DNA of 64,000 bases from Flavihumibacter stibioxidans (GCF_014332695.1 NZ_MBUA01000028.1:34200-98199), one strand, 5' to 3'; positions 8,528 to 17,215 are shown, counted from the stretch's first letter. Notes: a model not told the origin generated them from the sequence alone. Program-made: numbers and translations.

Positions 8528-8554
8528 CACCCGTCGGGTGCCACCCGACGGGTG
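8528..8554. repeat. REP doublet, reverse orientation (copy 3)
   Basis: CACCCGTCGGGTG, a central C, then CACCCGACGGGTG: the exact reverse complement of the elements at 7745 and 7855. It starts 3 bases after the RAYT TAA, so the transposase gene sits between REPs facing each other. It could also fold at the 3' end of the RAYT mRNA. Confidence 0.9.
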
Positions 8555-8595
8555 AAGGGGAAGTTTCCTTATTTTTAGCCCTCAATCCAAGGAAA

Positions 8596-10293
8596 ATGAA
8601 ATCAGGCTTTCTGTTAACCGTACTCGTTGCCATCTCAGTTCAGGTTTCGGCTCAGGATCGCATTAACGCTTTTGATTATGCGATACAGAAAACATTTAAA
8701 GGAAAGAATGGCGCCGTTGTATCCGCCCATCCACTGGCCAGCCAGGTCGGAGTTATGATCCTCAAAAAGGGCGGAAATGCAGTGGATGCGGCCATCGCTA
8801 CCCAACTTGCACTGGCCGTGGTATACCCCGGCGCAGGTAATATCGGCGGTGGCGGTTTCACCGTGGCACACCTTAGCAACGGCCAGAATATCACCCTCGA
8901 CTACCGGGAAAAAGCTCCGCATGCAGGCCATCGGGATATGTACCTCGATGCGAATGGAAATGCCATCATGGATAAAAGCCAGAATGGCCACCTGGCGGCC
9001 GGAGTGCCTGGTGCCGTTGCCGGAATGTTTGCCGCCCATAAATATGCAAAACTTCCCTTCAGGGACCTTGTTCAACCAGCAATTGATCTCGCCGAATACG
9101 GTTTTATCATCACACCAGAAGAAGCCAAAAACCTCAACGACGACCGGAACATTTTTATTAAATACAATACCCGTCCCACCGCATTTGTAAAAAACGATCC
9201 CTGGAAAGCCGGCGATACCCTGGTCCAGAAAGAACTGGCCGAAACACTGAAAAGGATGCGCGACCGCGGACAGAAGGGATTTTACCAGGGAAAGACCGCA
9301 AAACTGATTGTGGAAGAAATGAAGCGGGGAAACGGCATCATCACTTTAAAGGACCTTAAATCCTACCAGGCAAAGGAAAGGACCCCTTCAGTTTTTGATT
9401 ATAAGGGCTACCAGGTGGTCACCATGCCGCTTCCGAGCAGCGGCGGGGTACTACTTCCCATGATGATGAAAATGACCGAAAGGTTCCCTGTTGCGGCATA
9501 TGGATTCCACTCCCTGAAAGCAGTTCAGTTGATGACCGAAATCGAGCGCCTGGCCTATGCGGACCGTGCCAAATACCTGGGCGATCCGGACTTTTACAAG
9601 GTTCCGGTAAAAACATTACTGAGTGATGAATATATCAGCCAGCGTCTTCGTTTATACCATCCTGATAGTGCCGGTAACAGCAGGACCATCCAGGAAGGAA
9701 CCGTTCAGCCCGAAAGTGAAGAAACCACCCATCTCTCCGTGGTGGACAAGGATGGCAATGCAGTCTCTACCACCACTACTCTCAACGGAGGATTTGGGTC
9801 CCATACTGTCGTAGGCGGCGCAGGATTCCTGCTGAACAATGAAATGGATGACTTCAGCGTGAAACCGGGCGTTCCCAATATGTATGGCGCGGTAGGCGGT
9901 GAGGCGAATGCCATTGTACCGGGCAAAAGGATGCTCAGCTCAATGACACCAACCATCGTATTAAAGCAGGGCAAACCTTTTATCGTAGCAGGAACTCCGG
10001 GAGGCACCACCATCACTACCTCTGTTTACCAGACCCTCCTCAACCTTTTGGATTTCAACCTCAGCACTTATGATGCTGTGAACAAACCGAAATTTCATAT
10101 GCAATGGTTACCCGATGTGTTGTTCATCGAAAAAGGTTTTCCTGAAGATATAGTGGAGGGGTTGAAGAAAATGGGCTATTCCATCAGATTCCGCGGTGCA
10201 ATCGGCAGGACTGAGGTAATCAAAATCCTGGAGGATGGCACTATTGAGGCCATAGGTGACAACCGGGGAGATGATGCCGCAGAAGGTTTCTGA
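8596..10293 (+). CDS. ggt: Gamma-glutamyltransferase (first copy)
   Basis: A 565-residue exported Ntn-hydrolase with signal peptide (to about residue 19). The precursor self-cleaves before the nucleophile T377 in ETTHLSVVDKDGNAVS; the large subunit carries GNAVDAAIATQLALAVVYPGAGNIGGGGF and YREKAP, which bind the gamma-glutamyl carboxylate. The small subunit has GGFGS and SSMTPTIV, the oxyanion region. It breaks down glutathione and gamma-glutamyl peptides in the periplasm. The start ATG 8596 is preceded by AAGGAAA. A REP doublet lies in the 70-base gap after the RAYT. A divergent paralogue is at 19856-21688. Confidence 0.93.
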   Translation: MKSGFLLTVLVAISVQVSAQDRINAFDYAIQKTFKGKNGAVVSAHPLASQVGVMILKKGGNAVDAAIATQLALAVVYPGAGNIGGGGFTVAHLSNGQNITLDYREKAPHAGHRDMYLDANGNAIMDKSQNGHLAAGVPGAVAGMFAAHKYAKLPFRDLVQPAIDLAEYGFIITPEEAKNLNDDRNIFIKYNTRPTAFVKNDPWKAGDTLVQKELAETLKRMRDRGQKGFYQGKTAKLIVEEMKRGNGIITLKDLKSYQAKERTPSVFDYKGYQVVTMPLPSSGGVLLPMMMKMTERFPVAAYGFHSLKAVQLMTEIERLAYADRAKYLGDPDFYKVPVKTLLSDEYISQRLRLYHPDSAGNSRTIQEGTVQPESEETTHLSVVDKDGNAVSTTTTLNGGFGSHTVVGGAGFLLNNEMDDFSVKPGVPNMYGAVGGEANAIVPGKRMLSSMTPTIVLKQGKPFIVAGTPGGTTITTSVYQTLLNLLDFNLSTYDAVNKPKFHMQWLPDVLFIEKGFPEDIVEGLKKMGYSIRFRGAIGRTEVIKILEDGTIEAIGDNRGDDAAEGF

Positions 10294-10323
10294 TAAAAAT
10301 AAAACACGCATAAAATAAATAAA

Positions 10324-10878
10324 ATGAGCCTGGGCCAAAAATATCTCAGCAGTATCCGCAAGCATTTCAGGGCTTATAAGGATTTGGGTGACAGAACCCT
10401 CGCCCAGCTCAATACGGAACAACTGAACATTTGTCCGGCTGAAGGTTCCAACTCAATAACCATCATTATCCGGCATATGCACGGTAATATGTTGAGCCGG
10501 TTTACCAACTTCCTGACCGAAGATGGTGAAAAAAGCTGGCGGCAGCGCGACCAGGAATTCGAGCCACCCGACGGGTGGCACCCGACGGGTGAGGAAATCA
10601 GGTTGCTCTGGGAAGAAGGATGGGGCTGCCTGCTGGAAACCATCGATAAGCTTGAAGAGGCGGATCTGGGGAAAACGGTCATGATACGGCAGGAACCTCA
10701 TTTTGTGCCGGACGCCATCAACCGGCAACTGGCACATCACGCTTCCCATGTGGGGCAGATCGTGTACATCGGGAAAATGTTACTTGGTAAAACCTGGAAT
10801 TCACTGTCCATTCCCATTGGAGGATCGGCACAATTCAACCAGGATATGGAAAGAAAGCAACCGGGTTCCTCAGGATAA
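10324..10878 (+). CDS. DinB-like / DUF1572 family protein with embedded REP
   Basis: A 184-residue four-helix-bundle protein of the DinB/YfiT-like superfamily (DUF1572 branch): it has the conserved SITIIIRHMHGNMLSRFTNFL and INRQLAHHASHVGQIVYIGKML segments, whose histidines would form the metal site. Family members act as metal-dependent thiol-linked hydrolases or transferases, or have no known role. Odd feature: codons for residues 80-90 (EPPDGWHPTGEE) consist of a 27-base REP doublet read in frame, at the place where relatives have a short linker between RDREFE and the LWEEGW helix. It follows ggt by 30 bases. Confidence 0.85.
   Translation: MSLGQKYLSSIRKHFRAYKDLGDRTLAQLNTEQLNICPAEGSNSITIIIRHMHGNMLSRFTNFLTEDGEKSWRQRDQEFEPPDGWHPTGEEIRLLWEEGWGCLLETIDKLEEADLGKTVMIRQEPHFVPDAINRQLAHHASHVGQIVYIGKMLLGKTWNSLSIPIGGSAQFNQDMERKQPGSSG
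10565..10591. repeat. REP doublet, direct, inside a coding sequence
   Basis: CACCCGACGGGTG, G, CACCCGACGGGTG: two units in the same orientation (both with central A), unlike the inverted doublets around the RAYT. The 27 bases equal nine codons and keep the DinB-like frame open, encoding Pro-Pro-Asp-Gly-Trp-His-Pro-Thr-Gly-like residues. An identical direct doublet is at 16602-16628. Confidence 0.9.
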
Positions 10879-10890
10879 CTATTAAATTCA

Positions 10891-10937
10891 CGCCTCAACC
10901 GCCTTAACCGCCTCACCCCCCTTAACCGCCTTAAACC
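10891..10937. repeat. Nonamer tandem repeat, CGCCTYAAC
   Basis: About five copies of a 9-base word (CGCCTCAAC, CGCCTTAAC, CGCCTCACC, CCCCTTAAC, CGCCTTAAA) fill the gap between the DinB-like stop and the ATG of the outer-membrane protein at 10947. It forms most of that gene's leader. Comparable short tandem arrays stand in other gaps of the window. Confidence 0.8.
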
Positions 10938-10946
10938 GACCGCTGT

Positions 10947-11582
10947 ATGCCCTTTCGTGTCGTAGTCATGGTTCTACTTCTTTTTATTGCAAGTTCAATT
11001 CATGCCCAATCCGTTCGATGGAACGCCCGCACCGGCATCCATCTCAGTTCCGCCAGGATCGTAGACAAAAAAGACGGCCATCTCACCAAAACAAATTCCA
11101 TAGCCGGTGCCAATGCCTCTCTTGGCTTGAAAATAGAATTCGACAAGCGGCTCTATTTCACGCCCAGATTGCAGTACAGCATGGTTGGCTACCAACTTCC
11201 CGGGAATCAGGAACAACCCGACAGTACATTCAGGATACATTACCTCGAGCTGCCCCTGCTATTACACCTTGATCTTGGCGGACCAGACGACCAGGGCCTT
11301 TTCACTGAATTCGGGCTGGCACTGGGCGGAGCATTCTCCGGAACGGTAAAACAGGAAAATAAATCCACCCCCCTGAAATTCAGCATGACCCAATACAATC
11401 CCGTAAATGTAAACGCCATGGGCACCCTGGGATATCTATTCAAAAACGGACTGATGCTCGAAGCAGTCTATACCTACGGCCTGACCAGTGTTACCAACGG
11501 TGATACCAAACCGAAAATCAGGACATTCCAGGCAGGAATAACGCTGGGATACAATTTTAGCAGGAGACAGGCTCAGAAATAA
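10947..11582 (+). CDS. Outer-membrane beta-barrel protein (porin-like)
   Basis: A 211-residue exported protein; signal peptide VVVMVLLLFIASSIHAQ (to about residue 20). Alternating hydrophobic/aromatic strands (RLYFTPRLQYSMVGYQL, IHYLELPLLLHLDLG, LFTEFGLALGGAFSG, TFQAGITLGYNFSRR) match the PorT/OMP beta-barrel family (OMP_b-brl_2) common in Bacteroidota, expected to form an eight-stranded barrel. Function not specified further. Its 3' end overlaps the convergent PspC-like gene by 10 bases. Confidence 0.8.
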   Translation: MPFRVVVMVLLLFIASSIHAQSVRWNARTGIHLSSARIVDKKDGHLTKTNSIAGANASLGLKIEFDKRLYFTPRLQYSMVGYQLPGNQEQPDSTFRIHYLELPLLLHLDLGGPDDQGLFTEFGLALGGAFSGTVKQENKSTPLKFSMTQYNPVNVNAMGTLGYLFKNGLMLEAVYTYGLTSVTNGDTKPKIRTFQAGITLGYNFSRRQAQK

Positions 11583-11794
11583 CGAAGGGGATTACGCTTC
11601 CGGTCGTATATGTATTGTTTCACATTCATCCAAAAGGCAGCGAACGTGTAAAAAATGATCGGTGACCCCATCGTGAGCAGGGATATGTACATGAAATATT
11701 TGCGAATGGTGGAAGGGGCTACACCCATTTTTTCGCCCATATAAGAGCAAACACCAAACACATGCCACTCAATAAAGTGTTTGAAGTTCTTCAT
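11573..11794 (-). CDS. PspC domain protein
   Basis: A 73-residue protein with the PspC fold: an N-terminal amphipathic stretch with FGVCSYMGEKMGVAPSTIRKYF (compare the GVxxGLAxxxGxxxxxVRxxF motif), followed by one transmembrane helix (YISLLTMGSPIIFYTFAAFWM) and a basic tail. PspC proteins sit in the inner membrane and sense or buffer envelope stress. It is convergent with, and overlaps the end of, the beta-barrel gene by 10 bases. Confidence 0.78.
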   Translation of the reverse strand: MKNFKHFIEWHVFGVCSYMGEKMGVAPSTIRKYFMYISLLTMGSPIIFYTFAAFWMNVKQYIYDRKRNPLRYF

Positions 11795-11875
11795 AGTGCC
11801 AAATTAGACAATATCCAACAAATTCAATGCCTAAAAGGTTTAAAAGAAACGCTTTTATCGGTAATTTCGCGGAGT

Positions 11876-11909
11876 CTCAACATCAATCTTCAAACATCAA
11901 CCTTCAAAT
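11876..11909. repeat. Heptamer tandem repeat, NTCAAMC
   Basis: Five consecutive 7-base words (TCTCAAC, ATCAATC, TTCAAAC, ATCAACC, TTCAAAT) lie 10 bases before the aconitase ATG at 11920. A perfect relative made of two 14-base copies stands directly before yebC (53309-53336). Confidence 0.72.
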
Positions 11910-11919
11910 ACATATAGTT

Positions 11920-14187
11920 ATGGTTTTTGACCTCGAGATGATTAAAAAAGTATACGCCAGCTTTCCCGGCCGCGTAGCTGCTGCCCGTAAAGTGGTGGGT
12001 CGCCCGCTGACACTTACAGAAAAAATATTGTATGCCCACCTCTGGCAGGGGGATGCCACCCAGGCACACGAAAGAGGAAAGAGCTATGTGGATTTTGCCC
12101 CGGACCGTGTGGCCATGCAGGACGCTACCGCCCAGATGGCGCTGCTCCAGTTCATGCAGGCCGGCCGCGATAAAGTTGCCGTCCCCTCAACCGTTCACTG
12201 CGATCACCTGATTGTGGCAAAAGACAACAGCAAGGTTGACCTCGACCGTGCGGTACACGAAAGCAGTGAAGTGTATGATTTTCTTGCATCAGTCTCCAAC
12301 AAATACGGTATCGGTTTCTGGAAGCCGGGCGCTGGCATCATCCACCAGGTAGTACTGGAAAACTATGCTTTTCCGGGTGGTATGATGATCGGAACAGACA
12401 GCCATACGGTAAATGCCGGCGGCCTCGGGATGATCGCCATCGGAGTGGGTGGTGCAGATGCCTGCGACGTAATGAGCGGACTGGCATGGGAACTGAAAAT
12501 GCCGAAACTGATCGGCGTCAAACTGACAGGCAAACTGAATGGCTGGACCGCCCCCAAGGATGTGATCCTGAAAGTGGCCGGCATCCTTACGGTTAAAGGC
12601 GGAACCGGAGCCGTGGTGGAATATTTTGGCGAAGGCGCTACCAGTATGAGTTGTACCGGTAAAGGAACCATTTGTAATATGGGTGCCGAGATCGGCGCTA
12701 CCACTTCTACTTTCGGTTATGACGAAAGCATGAGCCGCTACCTCAAGGCAACCGGCCGCCAGGATGTGGCTGCCATGGCTGATGCGATCCACGAGCACCT
12801 CACTGCTGACCCAGAAGTATATGCCAATCCGGAACAATATTTCGACCAGGTGATAGAAATCAACCTGAACGAACTGGAACCACATCTGAACGGACCATTT
12901 ACGCCGGACCTGGCTACCCCCATTTCAAAAATGAAAGAGGAAGCAGCCAAAAACGGCTGGCCAACAAAAGTGGAAGTAGGCCTGATCGGATCCTGCACCA
13001 ACTCATCCTACGAAGACATCAGCAGGGCAGTAAGCCTGGCCCGGCAAGTGTCTGAAAAAGGCCTGAAAACCAAAGCGGAATTCATGATCACCCCTGGTTC
13101 CGAGCAAGTCAGGTATACAATTGAAAGGGATGGCTTCCTGAGCACATTCGACCAGATTGGTGCCAAGGTATTTGCCAACGCCTGCGGTCCCTGTATCGGT
13201 ATGTGGGATCGTATGGGAGCAGAGAAGCAGGAAAAGAATACCATCGTACATTCTTTCAACCGCAACTTTGCCAAGCGCGCAGATGGCAACCCCAATACGT
13301 TTGCATTTGTAGCTTCGCCGGAAATTGTTACCGCGCTGGCCATTGCCGGAGACCTTTCCTTTAACCCGCTGACCGACACACTCACCAATGAAAAAGGCGA
13401 GCAGGTAAAACTGGATCCGCCCACTGGGGATGAACTGCCGGCAAAAGGTTTTGCGGTGGAAGATGCCGGTTACCAGGCTCCTGCTGAAGACGGAAGCAGC
13501 GTCCAGGTAAAGGTTGACCCCGCTTCCAAGCGTCTCCAGTTACTGGATCCGTTTGCAGCATGGGAAGGCACCGACCTGAAAGGCCTCAAGCTTCTGATCA
13601 AGGCAAAAGGAAAATGTACCACTGACCATATCTCCATGGCAGGTCCATGGCTGAAGTTCCGCGGGCACCTCGATAATATCAGTAATAACCTGCTGATCGG
13701 TGCCGTGAACTATTTCAACGAAAAGACAGACAATGTAAAGAACCAGCTGACCGGCGAATATGGTCCGGTTCCTGCCACGCAGCGTGCCTACAAGGCTGCC
13801 GGCATCGGATCCATCGTTGTTGGTGATGAAAACTACGGTGAAGGATCCAGCCGCGAACATGCGGCTATGGAACCACGCCACCTGGGTGTAAGGGCTGTGC
13901 TGGTGAAGAGCTTTGCACGTATCCACGAAACCAACCTGAAAAAACAGGGTATGCTGGGATTGACTTTCGCAGACAAAGCCGACTACGACAAGATCCGGGA
14001 AGATGACTCCATCGATATCAATGGTCTGACCAGCTTTGCTCCCGGAAAACCGCTGGAAATTGTACTAAACCATAAGGATGGCAGTTCAGAAACTATCCTG
14101 GCGAACCATAGCTACAATGAGCAGCAGATAGAATGGTTCAAAGCCGGTGCAGCGCTGAATATTATCAGGAAGCAGTTTGGGGGATGA
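11920..14187 (+). CDS. acn: Aconitate hydratase
   Basis: A 755-residue mitochondrial-type aconitase that interconverts citrate and isocitrate in the TCA cycle. The [4Fe-4S] ligands are C359 ([13 protein letters not shown]) and C422/C425 ([13 protein letters not shown]). The substrate-binding [19 protein letters not shown] and the swivel-domain [17 protein letters not shown] are intact. I take ATG 11920 ([12 protein letters not shown]), because the 31 residues of the longer frame from 11827 are encoded by the heptamer repeat leader and are not protein-like. A strong terminator follows at 14209. The mdh gene at 45165 belongs to the same pathway but is not linked. Confidence 0.95.
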   Translation: MVFDLEMIKKVYASFPGRVAAARKVVGRPLTLTEKILYAHLWQGDATQAHERGKSYVDFAPDRVAMQDATAQMALLQFMQAGRDKVAVPSTVHCDHLIVAKDNSKVDLDRAVHESSEVYDFLASVSNKYGIGFWKPGAGIIHQVVLENYAFPGGMMIGTDSHTVNAGGLGMIAIGVGGADACDVMSGLAWELKMPKLIGVKLTGKLNGWTAPKDVILKVAGILTVKGGTGAVVEYFGEGATSMSCTGKGTICNMGAEIGATTSTFGYDESMSRYLKATGRQDVAAMADAIHEHLTADPEVYANPEQYFDQVIEINLNELEPHLNGPFTPDLATPISKMKEEAAKNGWPTKVEVGLIGSCTNSSYEDISRAVSLARQVSEKGLKTKAEFMITPGSEQVRYTIERDGFLSTFDQIGAKVFANACGPCIGMWDRMGAEKQEKNTIVHSFNRNFAKRADGNPNTFAFVASPEIVTALAIAGDLSFNPLTDTLTNEKGEQVKLDPPTGDELPAKGFAVEDAGYQAPAEDGSSVQVKVDPASKRLQLLDPFAAWEGTDLKGLKLLIKAKGKCTTDHISMAGPWLKFRGHLDNISNNLLIGAVNYFNEKTDNVKNQLTGEYGPVPATQRAYKAAGIGSIVVGDENYGEGSSREHAAMEPRHLGVRAVLVKSFARIHETNLKKQGMLGLTFADKADYDKIREDDSIDINGLTSFAPGKPLEIVLNHKDGSSETILANHSYNEQQIEWFKAGAALNIIRKQFGG

Positions 14188-14208
14188 TTCGCTGAACAAA
14201 CCCAAATT

Positions 14209-14243
14209 AAAACGGGCTGTTATATTGTATAACAGCCCGTTTT
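14209..14243. terminator. Intrinsic terminator after acn
   Basis: AAAACGGGCTGTTATA (14209-14224), loop TTG, TATAACAGCCCGTTTT (14228-14243): a 16-bp perfect stem with an A-run on the left and T-run on the right, so it can stop transcription from either side. It ends the aconitase transcript 22 bases past its stop. Confidence 0.88.
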
Positions 14244-14430
14244 CTTTACCTAACGGTCAGCCACAGGCTAATTAAAACAAACAGTGCTTCCATGCAACCA
14301 TTTAAAATCTTTCCCCATCATATACCTTGCTAATTCATTGGTGGAAATATTGTTAGAAACATGTTCTGCATTTTTTTTACTCCCCAGACTGCTTAAACTA
14401 TTTTAACCTTAAATAACCAAAACCAATCCC

Positions 14431-15000
14431 ATGTTTGAATTCTTACAGGACCTGGATATGCCCCTCAGAATATTTTGGTACCTGGCATTGGGCTCCAGCC
14501 TGTTCTTTATAATTCAAACCATCTTCACTTTTACCGGAGTTGACGGCAGTGATGGAACCACAGTAGACTTCGACAGCGACCTTTCCGGCGGGGATAGCAC
14601 TTTCCAGTTATTTTCACTCCGCAACCTGGTAAATTTCATCCTGGGCTTCAGCTGGGCAGGAGTCGTATTCTATCCTGTTTTCAACAACAAGGCCATCGTA
14701 TATACCATCGCGGTTATCATTGGACTTCTCTTTGTCCTGATCTTCTTTTTTATCATGCAACAGGTCTACAAACTCTCTGAAAATAATACTTTTTCCATCC
14801 GGGACACAATTGACATGACCGGTGAAGTCTATCTAACAATACCGGCTAACCGAAATGGCAAGGGTAAAGTACAAATCAGTGTCCGGGGGGCATTTCACGA
14901 ACTCGATGCCATTACCGACAACGAAAGCATTTCAACCGGATCACTTGTCAGGATTGAAAAAGTGGAAAACAACACCATACTGGTTGTAAAAAAAATCTGA
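14431..15000 (+). CDS. NfeD-like membrane protein (flotillin partner)
   Basis: A 189-residue inner-membrane protein with three hydrophobic segments (about 14-32, 62-82, 87-110) and a C-terminal soluble OB-fold-like domain (about 125-188: DMTGEVYLTIPANRNGKGKVQISVRGAFHELDAIT). This layout, and the position 8 bases upstream of a flotillin gene, match the NfeD/YuaF-type partners that are encoded with flotillin (YuaI-FloT in Bacillus, YqiJ-YqiK in E. coli). It probably helps organise flotillin membrane microdomains. Confidence 0.78.
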   Translation: MFEFLQDLDMPLRIFWYLALGSSLFFIIQTIFTFTGVDGSDGTTVDFDSDLSGGDSTFQLFSLRNLVNFILGFSWAGVVFYPVFNNKAIVYTIAVIIGLLFVLIFFFIMQQVYKLSENNTFSIRDTIDMTGEVYLTIPANRNGKGKVQISVRGAFHELDAITDNESISTGSLVRIEKVENNTILVVKKI

Positions 15001-15008
15001 AACCATAT

Positions 15009-16535
15009 ATGTCACCAATCATTCTCATCGCCATCGCGGTGGTGGTAGGTTTTATTACCATTACTGCGCTGTTATCACGTTACAAACGTTGCCCTTCAGA
15101 TAAGATCCTGGTTATTTACGGTCGCACAGGAGGCAGTTCGGCCAAATGTATCCACGGAGGAGGCGCGTTTATCTGGCCTGTCATTCAGGATTACGCCTAC
15201 CTCGACCTGAAGCCCATATCCATTGAGGCCAATCTCACCAATGCATTGAGCCGGCAAAACATCCGGGTAGATGTGCCCTGCCGGTTTACCATTGCCATTT
15301 CCACAGAAACAGACAGCATGAACAATGCTGCTGAACGTTTGCTGGGACTGGCACCCGAACAAATACAGGAATTATCGAAGGATATATTATTCGGACAACT
15401 GCGACTGGTAATTGCCACCATGACCATTGAAGAAATCAACTCCGACCGCGATAAATTTCTCGATAACATTTCCAAAAACGTTGACACTGAACTCAAGAAG
15501 ATCGGCCTCAAACTGATCAACGTAAATGTCACGGATATCAAGGACGAATCCGGTTATATCGAAGCCCTTGGGAAGGAAGCCGCAGCGAAAGCCATTAATG
15601 AGGCGAAGATTTCAGTAGCAGCCCAGGAAAAAATCGGTGAAACCGGAAAGGCTGTTGCAGATCGCGAAAAAGATGTCGAAATAGCCAATACACAGAAACA
15701 ACGCGACACCATGATCGCTGAAACCCAGCGCGAAAGGGATGTGCAGATCGCTATCACCCAGAAAGACAGGGAAGTGAGTATTGCAAGTGCGGCCAAGGAT
15801 GAATCAATCGGCAAGGCAGAAGCAGAACGCGATACAAGGGTTAAGACCGCGGAGGCAAATGCCATCGCTGTAAGGGGTGAAAACGAAGCCAGGATTGCCA
15901 TTGCCAACTCGGAAGCAGCGAGGCGCGAAAAAGAAGCGGAAGCCCTGAGGCTGGCCGTTACCGCAGAAAAAGTACAACAGGCAAAAGCAATGGAGGAAGC
16001 CTACCAGGCAGAACAGAGAGCTGAACTGGCCCGTTCTGAAAGGGAACGCTCCACACAGATAGCCAATATCGTAGTACCTGCTGAGATCGCCAAACAAAGG
16101 GCCATCATTGAAGCACAGGCTGAGGCTGAAACCATCCGTGAAAATGCAAAGGGTGAAGCAGATGCCATTTTCGCCAAAATGGAAGCAGAAGCAAAGGGTT
16201 TGCTGGAGATCCTGACCAAACAGGCTGAGGGTTATGAAAAAGTTGTTCAGGCCGCAGGTGGTGATCCTACAAAAGCCTTCCAGTTATTGCTGTTGGAAAA
16301 ACTCCCCGAGTTGGTTAAAACCCAGGTGGAAGCTGTCAAAAATATTAAGATTGACAAGATCACCGTTTGGGATTCAGCAGCAGGTGATGGAGCAAACACG
16401 TCAACCGCAAATTTCGTGAGCGGCATGATGAAAACCGTTCCCCCATTAAATGACCTCTTCAATATGGCGGGGCTCAACCTGCCCACCTACCTGAAAGGCG
16501 AGGAAACCTCCCCGGCAAACATTGACAATAAATAA
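15009..16535 (+). CDS. Flotillin family protein
   Basis: A 508-residue membrane scaffold. Residues 5-22 form a membrane hairpin anchor, residues 30-200 the SPFH (Band 7) domain (LVIYGRTGGSSAKCIHGGGAFIWPV, TIEEINSDRDKF, NVNVTDIKDESGYIEALG), and residues 200-420 a long Ala/Glu/Arg-rich coiled coil with repeating (E/D)(R/K)(D/E)xxIAxxQ blocks. The C-terminal domain ends at 508. Flotillins oligomerise and gather proteins in membrane microdomains. It is translated 8 bases after the NfeD-like gene. A REP cluster begins 26 bases after the stop. Confidence 0.92.
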   Translation: MSPIILIAIAVVVGFITITALLSRYKRCPSDKILVIYGRTGGSSAKCIHGGGAFIWPVIQDYAYLDLKPISIEANLTNALSRQNIRVDVPCRFTIAISTETDSMNNAAERLLGLAPEQIQELSKDILFGQLRLVIATMTIEEINSDRDKFLDNISKNVDTELKKIGLKLINVNVTDIKDESGYIEALGKEAAAKAINEAKISVAAQEKIGETGKAVADREKDVEIANTQKQRDTMIAETQRERDVQIAITQKDREVSIASAAKDESIGKAEAERDTRVKTAEANAIAVRGENEARIAIANSEAARREKEAEALRLAVTAEKVQQAKAMEEAYQAEQRAELARSERERSTQIANIVVPAEIAKQRAIIEAQAEAETIRENAKGEADAIFAKMEAEAKGLLEILTKQAEGYEKVVQAAGGDPTKAFQLLLLEKLPELVKTQVEAVKNIKIDKITVWDSAAGDGANTSTANFVSGMMKTVPPLNDLFNMAGLNLPTYLKGEETSPANIDNK

Positions 16536-16561
16536 ACTCTGTCTGCCCGACGAACACCGTT

Positions 16562-16628
16562 CACCCGTCGGGTGAACAGGGTTCGTCGGATGAACAGTGT
16601 TCACCCGACGGGTGGCACCCGACGGGTG
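16562..16628. repeat. REP cluster: one single unit plus one direct doublet
   Basis: CACCCGTCGGGTG at 16562-16574 is followed after 27 bases by the direct doublet CACCCGACGGGTG-G-CACCCGACGGGTG at 16602-16628. Between them GTTCGTCGGATGAAC (16581-16595) looks like a decayed unit. The array can fold into a compound stem-loop at the 3' end of the flotillin transcript, a place where REPs are known in other bacteria to stabilise mRNA (general knowledge; not shown here). Confidence 0.88.
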
Positions 16629-16794
16629 GAATGCAGCCACCGGGAAAAACACCCCCTCGGAATGGTGTTAACACCCTTCCGCACATTGAAACGGATAAGA
16701 TAGTTTTACGCCCTAGGGATGCAAGTCCATCAATTACTATTAAACCATTGCCTTATCCGTTCTTAACGATTGCCTTACCAATATTTCTGTTGAT

Positions 16795-16830
16795 CACTGT
16801 GAGCATTGTGAGCACTGAGAGCACTGCACC
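16795..16830. repeat. Nonamer tandem repeat, CACTGTGAG
   Basis: Three to four copies of a 9-base word, CACTGTGAG, CATTGTGAG, CACTGAGAG, CACTGCACC, lie 15 bases before the terminator stem. Same period as the array at 10891-10937 but a different word. Confidence 0.72.
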
Positions 16831-16844
16831 TTAAACTAGTCTAC

Positions 16845-16874
16845 AACAGCCTGCCTTTAAGCAGGCTGTTTTTT
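16845..16874 (+). terminator. Intrinsic terminator in the flotillin gap
   Basis: AACAGCCTGC, loop CTTTAA, GCAGGCTGTT followed by TTTT: a 10-bp perfect stem with T-run. It is 310 bases past the flotillin stop, so either flotillin has a long 3' untranslated region carrying the REP cluster, or a separate small RNA ends here. Confidence 0.8.
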
Positions 16875-17049
16875 GCATGACCCGCCACCAAAGGGTGTTT
16901 TTCCCCCTCACAATGGAGGAAACTCCCCTTACCTGATCAAGCCGCCCATCCTACTTTTACTTTGAAATCAGGTTCGGTCGGTCATGGTTGTGGTTGTCTC
17001 AGACGCCACAGCCTTACCGGCCTACATAATAATATCACAATAGGACATA

Positions 17050-17187
17050 ATGAAAAACTTGCTTAAGCTTTCTGTAGAAACGCTGCCCTGGCTGATGCTG
17101 TTCATGGCAGGTCTGACACTGTTCACCATGATAGTTGTGCTATACCAGAAGAAACAGCAGCACCAGAAAGCAAACAGAAAGCAATAA
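17050..17187 (+). CDS. Small single-pass membrane protein (45 aa)
   Basis: A 45-codon frame with ATG at 17050 encodes MKNLLKLSVETLPW, then a transmembrane helix (LMLFMAGLTLFTMIVVLY, residues 16-32), then a basic and Gln-rich tail (QKKQQHQKANRKQ). The A-rich start, hydrophobic core flanked by positive charge and a terminator 29 bases downstream (17216) support a real gene. Family unknown. It is too short for usual ORF cut-offs. Confidence 0.62.
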   Translation: MKNLLKLSVETLPWLMLFMAGLTLFTMIVVLYQKKQQHQKANRKQ

Positions 17188-17215
17188 CCGCTTTTCTCTT
17201 GTGCTTACTTCTAAT

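Larger units (their letters stand above)
16629..17049. other. Gene-poor gap of about 500 bases after flotillin
   Basis: Besides the REP cluster and the terminator at 16845, this gap holds a small palindrome GGTGTTAACACC (16664-16675) and a nonamer array at 16795-16830 (CACTGTGAG, CATTGTGAG, CACTGAGAG, then CACTGCACC). I see no convincing coding frame: a 67-codon frame at 16631-16834 begins inside the REP and has a composition unlike its neighbours. A short transcript ending at the terminator is possible. Confidence 0.55.

Noticed and set aside
16631-16834. 67-codon plus-strand frame after flotillin
   Set aside because: It begins in the REP cluster, contains the nonamer array and has no signal or family; treated as chance.
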